In this document: in pieces, positions 60,278 through 64,000 of the stretch | How the letters are laid out: each line of letters begins with the position of its first letter | Position numbering within the stretch: the first letter of the stretch is position 1 | Assembly: GCF_017876405.1 (NCBI RefSeq) | Contig: NZ_JAGINW010000001.1 | Span: 12,413,203 to 12,477,202, forward strand | DNA length: 64,000 nt | Direction of reading: 5' to 3' | DNA from: Kibdelosporangium banguiense | Lineage (GTDB): Bacteria > Actinomycetota > Actinomycetes > Mycobacteriales > Pseudonocardiaceae | Position numbers and translations under genes: made by a program | Notes under the pieces: generated by a model | Seen by the model: only the letters and a program-made list of their open reading frames with translations | The model's database searches: none | What the model was told of the DNA's origin: nothing

Positions 60278-61588
60278 ATGACCATCACCAGCCGGAGAGA
60301 CACTTCAAGCGGGCCGTTGAGCCAGGTCACCGCGCTCGCGCGGACGACACCAGGCGTGCTCGGCTCGCTTGCCCTGCTGTTGGTCGTGGTCGGCGTGGTC
60401 GCGGGCGTGTTCAGTGCGATCAGCGTCCAGCGGCGGTCGACCGCGTTGGACGACCTGGCCACCCGCAGCGGGCCGCTGAGCGTCGCCGCCCAGGAGATCT
60501 ACCGCAGCCTGTCGGACGCGGACGCCACCGCCAGCGGTGCGTTCCTGTCCGGCGGGCTCGAACCGCCCGCGGTGCGCGCCCGGTTCGAGTCGGACATCGC
60601 CCAGGCGGGCAACGCGCTCGCGATCGCCATCGCGGCCCGGGAACCCGGTGACGTGACCGCGGCCAACAGCCCGTTGGCCACATTGGCCGGCCAGCTGCCG
60701 GTGTACACGGGCCTGGTCGAGACCGCGCGGGCGAACAACCGGCAAGGCCTGCCGTTGGGCGTGGCGTATCAGCGCGAAGCGTCCAACCTGATGCGCACTC
60801 AGCTCCTGCCCGCGGCCCAGCAGCTCTACGACGACGAGGTCGGCCGCGTCTCGGCCGACCAGGACCGGGCGGGCGGCTTTCCCTTCGTGGAGATCCTGCT
60901 CGGCCTGGTCGTGCTCGCGGCGCTGGTGATGGCGCAGATCTTCGTGCGGCGCCGGTCCAACCGCGTGTTCAACGTCGGATTGGTCGCCGCGACCGCCGCG
61001 GCGGTGATCTCCTTGCTGTGGGTGATGATCTCGACGTTCGGCGTGATCGGCAGCGTCGATGACAGCCGGGTGGAAGGTTCCGCCCAGGTCGACGTCCTCG
61101 CCCGGGCCAGGATCGCCACGTTGCAGGCCCGGACCGACGAGACGCTCACGCTGGTCGCGCGTGGTACCGGCAAGGTCTACCAGGACGATTACGTCCAGGT
61201 GACCACCAAACTGACCGGGCTGCTGGACGAGGCGTTCTCGAAGGCCAACAACTCCGCTGTCGTTTCCGAGGTCACCTCGGCGCGCGACAACACCAAGACG
61301 TGGCTGGCCGCACACGACGCGATCCGGAAAGCCGACGACGCGGGTGACTACGTCGGAGCGGTCCGGCTGGCGATCGCACCGGTCCAGGAAGGCGCGGGCA
61401 CGGCGTTCGACAAAGTCGACACGGACCTGCGCGAGGCCATCGACCACACCCGGTCCTCGTTCAACACGCATGTCGCCGAGGCGAGCAGTGGGCTCGGCGG
61501 CACGGTCGTCGTCGTGTCGCTGCTGGCGATCGTCGTCGCGGTGGGATCCGCGGTCGGCCTCTGGCAGCGTCTCAAGGAGTACCGATGA
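60278..61588 (+). CDS. GlnX-like four-helix membrane sensor of the PknG operon
   Basis: 436 residues: TM1 (about 26-50), extracytoplasmic helical domain (about 50-205), TM2 (207-227), TM3 (231-255), second extracytoplasmic helical domain (256-405), TM4 (406-428). This two-sensor layout matches the mycobacterial GlnX protein (Rv0412c). In mycobacteria GlnX with GlnH senses amino acids such as aspartate/glutamate outside and signals to PknG. It overlaps glnH by 4 bp (ATGA). The family call rests mainly on the operon. Confidence 0.82.
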   Translation: MTITSRRDTSSGPLSQVTALARTTPGVLGSLALLLVVVGVVAGVFSAISVQRRSTALDDLATRSGPLSVAAQEIYRSLSDADATASGAFLSGGLEPPAVRARFESDIAQAGNALAIAIAAREPGDVTAANSPLATLAGQLPVYTGLVETARANNRQGLPLGVAYQREASNLMRTQLLPAAQQLYDDEVGRVSADQDRAGGFPFVEILLGLVVLAALVMAQIFVRRRSNRVFNVGLVAATAAAVISLLWVMISTFGVIGSVDDSRVEGSAQVDVLARARIATLQARTDETLTLVARGTGKVYQDDYVQVTTKLTGLLDEAFSKANNSAVVSEVTSARDNTKTWLAAHDAIRKADDAGDYVGAVRLAIAPVQEGAGTAFDKVDTDLREAIDHTRSSFNTHVAEASSGLGGTVVVVSLLAIVVAVGSAVGLWQRLKEYR

Positions 61589-62556
61589 GACTCGCACTCG
61601 TACTGGCTTCGGCTGCCGTGATGCTGGCGGGCTGCGCGTCCGCCACAGGCACGACAACGATCCCCACTGTCACAGCCATTGTGCCGAAACCGGCCAACGC
61701 CGCGGAACTGACGGCGCCGCCGACAGTGACCACACAGGAGTGCGGGGACAAGCTCGCAAGCTTCCGGCCCAGGGGCCCGTTGCCGCCGCCGGGCCAGATG
61801 CCGGCCGGCTCGACCATGGAGAAGATCGCCCAGCGCGGCAAGCTGATCGTGGGGGTCGACCAGAACACCTACAACGTCGGCTTCCGGGATCCGTTCTCCG
61901 GCGAGATCCAGGGGTTCGACATCGACATGGCGCACAACATCGCCGCGGCGATCTTCGGCGACCCCAACGCGATCCAGCTGCGGGCGCTCACCTCCGACCA
62001 GCGGATCCCGGCGCTGAAGGAGGGCAGTGTCGACATCGTGGTGCGGACCATGAGCATCACGTGCGACCGGCTCAAGGACGTCGACTTCTCCGCTGTCTAC
62101 TACGAGGCCAAGCAACAGGTGCTGGTGCGCAAGAACTCCGGCGTCAGCGGGCTGGACCAGCTCGGCGGCAAACGGGTGTGCGCGACGAAGTCGTCGACGT
62201 CGCTGACCAACATCGCCAACTCGCCGGCCAAGCCGATCGGGGTGTCGGTGTCGGACTGGACGGACTGCCTGGTGATGCTGCAGCAGGGCCAGGTCGACGC
62301 GGTGTCCACCGATGACGTGATCCTCGCGGGCATGGCCGCGCAGGACAGGTACACCGAGGTCGTCGGCCCGCCGATCGCCAACGAGCCCTACGGGATGGCG
62401 ATGCCCAAGCAGCGCGAGGACTTCGTCCGGTTCGTCAACGCGGTGCTGGAGCAGGTGCGCGCCAACGGCACCTGGGCGAGGTCCTACGGGCAATGGCTGG
62501 ACAGCCTGATCCCAGGGCCGCCGCCCAGCCCGCCGGTGCCCAGGTACAAGGACTGA
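61585..62556 (+). CDS. glnH: GlnH-type amino-acid-binding lipoprotein
   Basis: 323 residues. Signal peptide with lipobox MLAGC (Cys17), a Thr/Pro linker, and an SBP_bac_3 domain (about 80-310): KLIVGVDQNTYNVGFRD, GFDIDMAHNIAAAIFGD, VRTMSITCDRLKDVDFS. In mycobacteria GlnH binds aspartate/glutamate and works with GlnX and PknG rather than with an ABC transporter; no transporter genes are present here either. Coupled to glnX upstream; the next gene starts 5 bp downstream. Confidence 0.88.
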   Translation: MRLALVLASAAVMLAGCASATGTTTIPTVTAIVPKPANAAELTAPPTVTTQECGDKLASFRPRGPLPPPGQMPAGSTMEKIAQRGKLIVGVDQNTYNVGFRDPFSGEIQGFDIDMAHNIAAAIFGDPNAIQLRALTSDQRIPALKEGSVDIVVRTMSITCDRLKDVDFSAVYYEAKQQVLVRKNSGVSGLDQLGGKRVCATKSSTSLTNIANSPAKPIGVSVSDWTDCLVMLQQGQVDAVSTDDVILAGMAAQDRYTEVVGPPIANEPYGMAMPKQREDFVRFVNAVLEQVRANGTWARSYGQWLDSLIPGPPPSPPVPRYKD

Positions 62557-62561
62557 TCGGC

Positions 62562-63749
62562 GTGTTGAGCCACGAAGAGGCCACCAACGCCCTGGACCGG
62601 CTCAGTGCCGAGAGCGACCGGATGGCGGACGCGCTGGTGGCGATGGACTCGCACGCCGGCCACCAGCTGCTGCGCAACGCCACGCTCACTGGGCTGACCA
62701 AACGCCGGTGGGCGGAGGCGAGCGCGGCAATGGCGGTGCTGTGGGAGCAGTTCAACCTGCACCGCAGGCTGCTCGAACAGGCCAGGGAGGTGCTGGACCG
62801 GCGGTCCAAACCCGGCCAGGCCGAGCTCAGCGAGGTCACGACCCTGCTGACCGGCGCGGTTGTCGAGCTCAACGCCCAGCAGGTGCCGATCGAGCAGCGC
62901 AGCCTGACCGGGCCCGCGATGGTGACCGAGCGGATCACACTGACCGACCTGGTCAATCGCATGAAATCGTCCTACGCGGGCGTGACCGAGGTGCTCGCCG
63001 CGGCGGACACCGCGTGGAACTCCACGATCCAGCTGCTCGATCCGCTGGAGTCGGAGTTGCGCGCGGTGAACGGGCTGGCCGCGTCGCTCGGTGTGGAGGA
63101 CCCGGCGCTGGCCAAGATCGACGCCGAGTTGTCGCAGATCCGCGAGCTCGCGCTGGCCGATCCGATGGCGTTGGACACCGTCAGCCCGCCGGACCGGCTG
63201 ACCGAGGAACTCGCCGAGGCCCGTGCGCGGCTGGCCAGGCTGGCTTCGGCCAAGGACACGTTCGACGACCGGATGGCGCGGATCGAGGCCCTGATGGGTG
63301 AGATCACCAACGCCTACGACGAGGCCCAGCTCGCGTACGCGACCGTGCTGCAGAAAATCGCTTCCCCCGGGCTGCCGCGGCTGACAGATTCCGTGGCACT
63401 GCTGCGGGCACGGCTGTACGAATTGCCCGAGCTGTGGCGGGGCGGGCAGTGGCGGGAACTGGCGAGCGGACTGGACATGCTGGAACGGGACGCGACCAGC
63501 GCGCTCGCTGAAACACGCACCCAGCTGCGGCTGATCACCGGTCTGCTGGACCGCAGGCTGGAACTGCGCGGCCGGCTGGACGCGTACCGCGCCAAGGCCA
63601 ACCGGCTCGGCCACGCCGAGGACCGGGAACTCACCGCGTTGCACCGGGAGGCACACACCGTGCTCTACACCGTCCCGTGCGACCTGCCGGCCGCGACCCG
63701 GGCGGTCAACCGGTACCAGCAAGCGTTGCAGGACAAGAGGAGCGTGTAA
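62562..63749 (+). CDS. Helical coiled-coil protein in the PknG operon, unknown function
   Basis: 395 residues, almost entirely helical by composition, with heptad-like Leu/Ala spacing (MAVLWEQFNLHRRLLEQARE, LAEARARLARLASAKDTFDD, RTQLRLITGLLDRRLELRGR). No signal peptide or membrane segment. The GTG at 62562 follows the glnH stop by 5 bp, and its TAA overlaps the pknG ATG, so it is tightly coupled to both. The mycobacterial operon lacks it as far as I recall. A cytoplasmic scaffold between GlnX and PknG is a reasonable guess, not shown. Confidence 0.75.
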   Translation: MLSHEEATNALDRLSAESDRMADALVAMDSHAGHQLLRNATLTGLTKRRWAEASAAMAVLWEQFNLHRRLLEQAREVLDRRSKPGQAELSEVTTLLTGAVVELNAQQVPIEQRSLTGPAMVTERITLTDLVNRMKSSYAGVTEVLAAADTAWNSTIQLLDPLESELRAVNGLAASLGVEDPALAKIDAELSQIRELALADPMALDTVSPPDRLTEELAEARARLARLASAKDTFDDRMARIEALMGEITNAYDEAQLAYATVLQKIASPGLPRLTDSVALLRARLYELPELWRGGQWRELASGLDMLERDATSALAETRTQLRLITGLLDRRLELRGRLDAYRAKANRLGHAEDRELTALHREAHTVLYTVPCDLPAATRAVNRYQQALQDKRSV

Positions 63750-64000
63750 TGGCCGGATGTCCGCGCTCAGGGTGCGACGGGACGATCGACGAGGACGGCT
63801 TCTGCGACACGTGCGGCCTCGAGGCACCCGCGCCCTCGACGGGTTCCACACCCAGCACAAGTTCGGCCCGCACAGGCACATCGAGCCGGCCGACCGCGGT
63901 CACCGCGTGGAGCACCCCGACCACAAGCGGCGCCACCGCACGCTCCCGCCGCGGTTCCACGCGGTCCACCCGCCGCGGTCTGCTCGGCCGGGGCATTGTG
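63749..64000 (+). CDS. pknG: Serine/threonine protein kinase PknG, N-terminal part only
   Basis: Only 84 residues are in the window. A zinc-ribbon/rubredoxin-like start C-P-R-S-G-C and C-D-T-C-G (residues 4-22) is followed by a Ser/Thr-rich disordered tract and a basic SRRGSTRSTRRGLLGRG segment. This matches the N-terminus of actinobacterial PknG, where threonines in the tract are phosphorylated and recruit FHA proteins such as GarA/OdhI to control 2-oxoglutarate metabolism. The kinase domain lies beyond 64000. The operon context (GlnX, GlnH) supports the call. Confidence 0.85.
   Translation, partial: MAGCPRSGCDGTIDEDGFCDTCGLEAPAPSTGSTPSTSSARTGTSSRPTAVTAWSTPTTSGATARSRRGSTRSTRRGLLGRGIV

Noticed and set aside
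60305..63881. Long minus-strand frames opposite glnX and the coiled-coil gene
   Set aside because: Arg/Gln/Pro-rich shadows of an operon with consistent overlaps on the plus strand.

Overview
This is a 64-kb chromosomal window from a GC-rich actinomycete. The GtrA, DUF3039, DUF3099, DUF3558 and DUF4192 families, IdeR, SigB, a PknG operon, frequent GTG/TTG starts and 4-bp GTGA/ATGA gene overlaps all point to Actinomycetia. Gene content and an intergenic hairpin family (three copies here) suggest Pseudonocardiaceae (Amycolatopsis/Kibdelosporangium/Lentzea-like), but that is inference. I see no tRNA or rRNA gene, CRISPR array, insertion sequence or prophage.

Layout. 0-4.5 kb: leftward operon for a xylose-type sugar ABC importer (xylF-xylG-xylH) and a ROK regulator cut by the window edge. 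5-17.7 kb: a housekeeping stretch with an SF2 helicase, a YihY membrane protein, an RND exporter, DUF3039, Spo0M, psuG-psuK, DUF3099, a methyltransferase, dtd and sigB. 18-22.8 kb: a frameshifted hypothetical gene, class I fumarase, an APH-family kinase, an SNase-like protein and a lipoprotein. 22.8-32.6 kb: a divergent uronate/aldarate catabolic locus. Its leftward arm encodes a CUT1 importer without ATPase, KdgD, GudD and an unknown TIM-barrel-like protein. Its rightward arm encodes IclR, uronate dehydrogenase and a ketoglutarate-semialdehyde dehydrogenase. Together they should convert glucuronate or galacturonate to 2-oxoglutarate; only a lactonase is unaccounted for. 32.7-38.2 kb: a two-component system with an ArnT-like and a GtrA-type glycosyltransferase. 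38.7-42.6 kb: a fused GNAT/acyl-CoA-synthetase acetyltransferase next to the AcuC deacetylase. 42.6-47.7 kb: a DUF3558 lipoprotein, a sulfurtransferase, ideR-galK-galE and DUF4097. 48.5-54.9 kb: DUF4192, GH42 beta-galactosidase, GH36 alpha-galactosidase and a divergent ROK repressor. 54.9-60.1 kb: PP2C phosphatase, S15 peptidase, MFS transporter and adenosine deaminase-like enzyme. 60.3-64 kb: the GlnX-GlnH-(coiled coil)-PknG operon, with PknG cut by the window end.

The order YihY, DUF3039, DUF3099, sigB, ideR resembles the mycobacterial Rv2707-Rv2711 neighbourhood. Here sigB and ideR are separated by about 26 kb of largely catabolic genes. Sugar use is a recurring theme: a xylose-type importer, uronates, galactosides and Leloir enzymes each have local regulators and candidate palindromic operators. 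The main leads for follow-up are the conserved-loop hairpin family, the unknown enzyme in the uronate operon, the paired GTTGTG palindromes, a back-to-back leaderless promoter between acuC and a lipoprotein gene, and a structured 0.5-kb leader at 38.5 kb.
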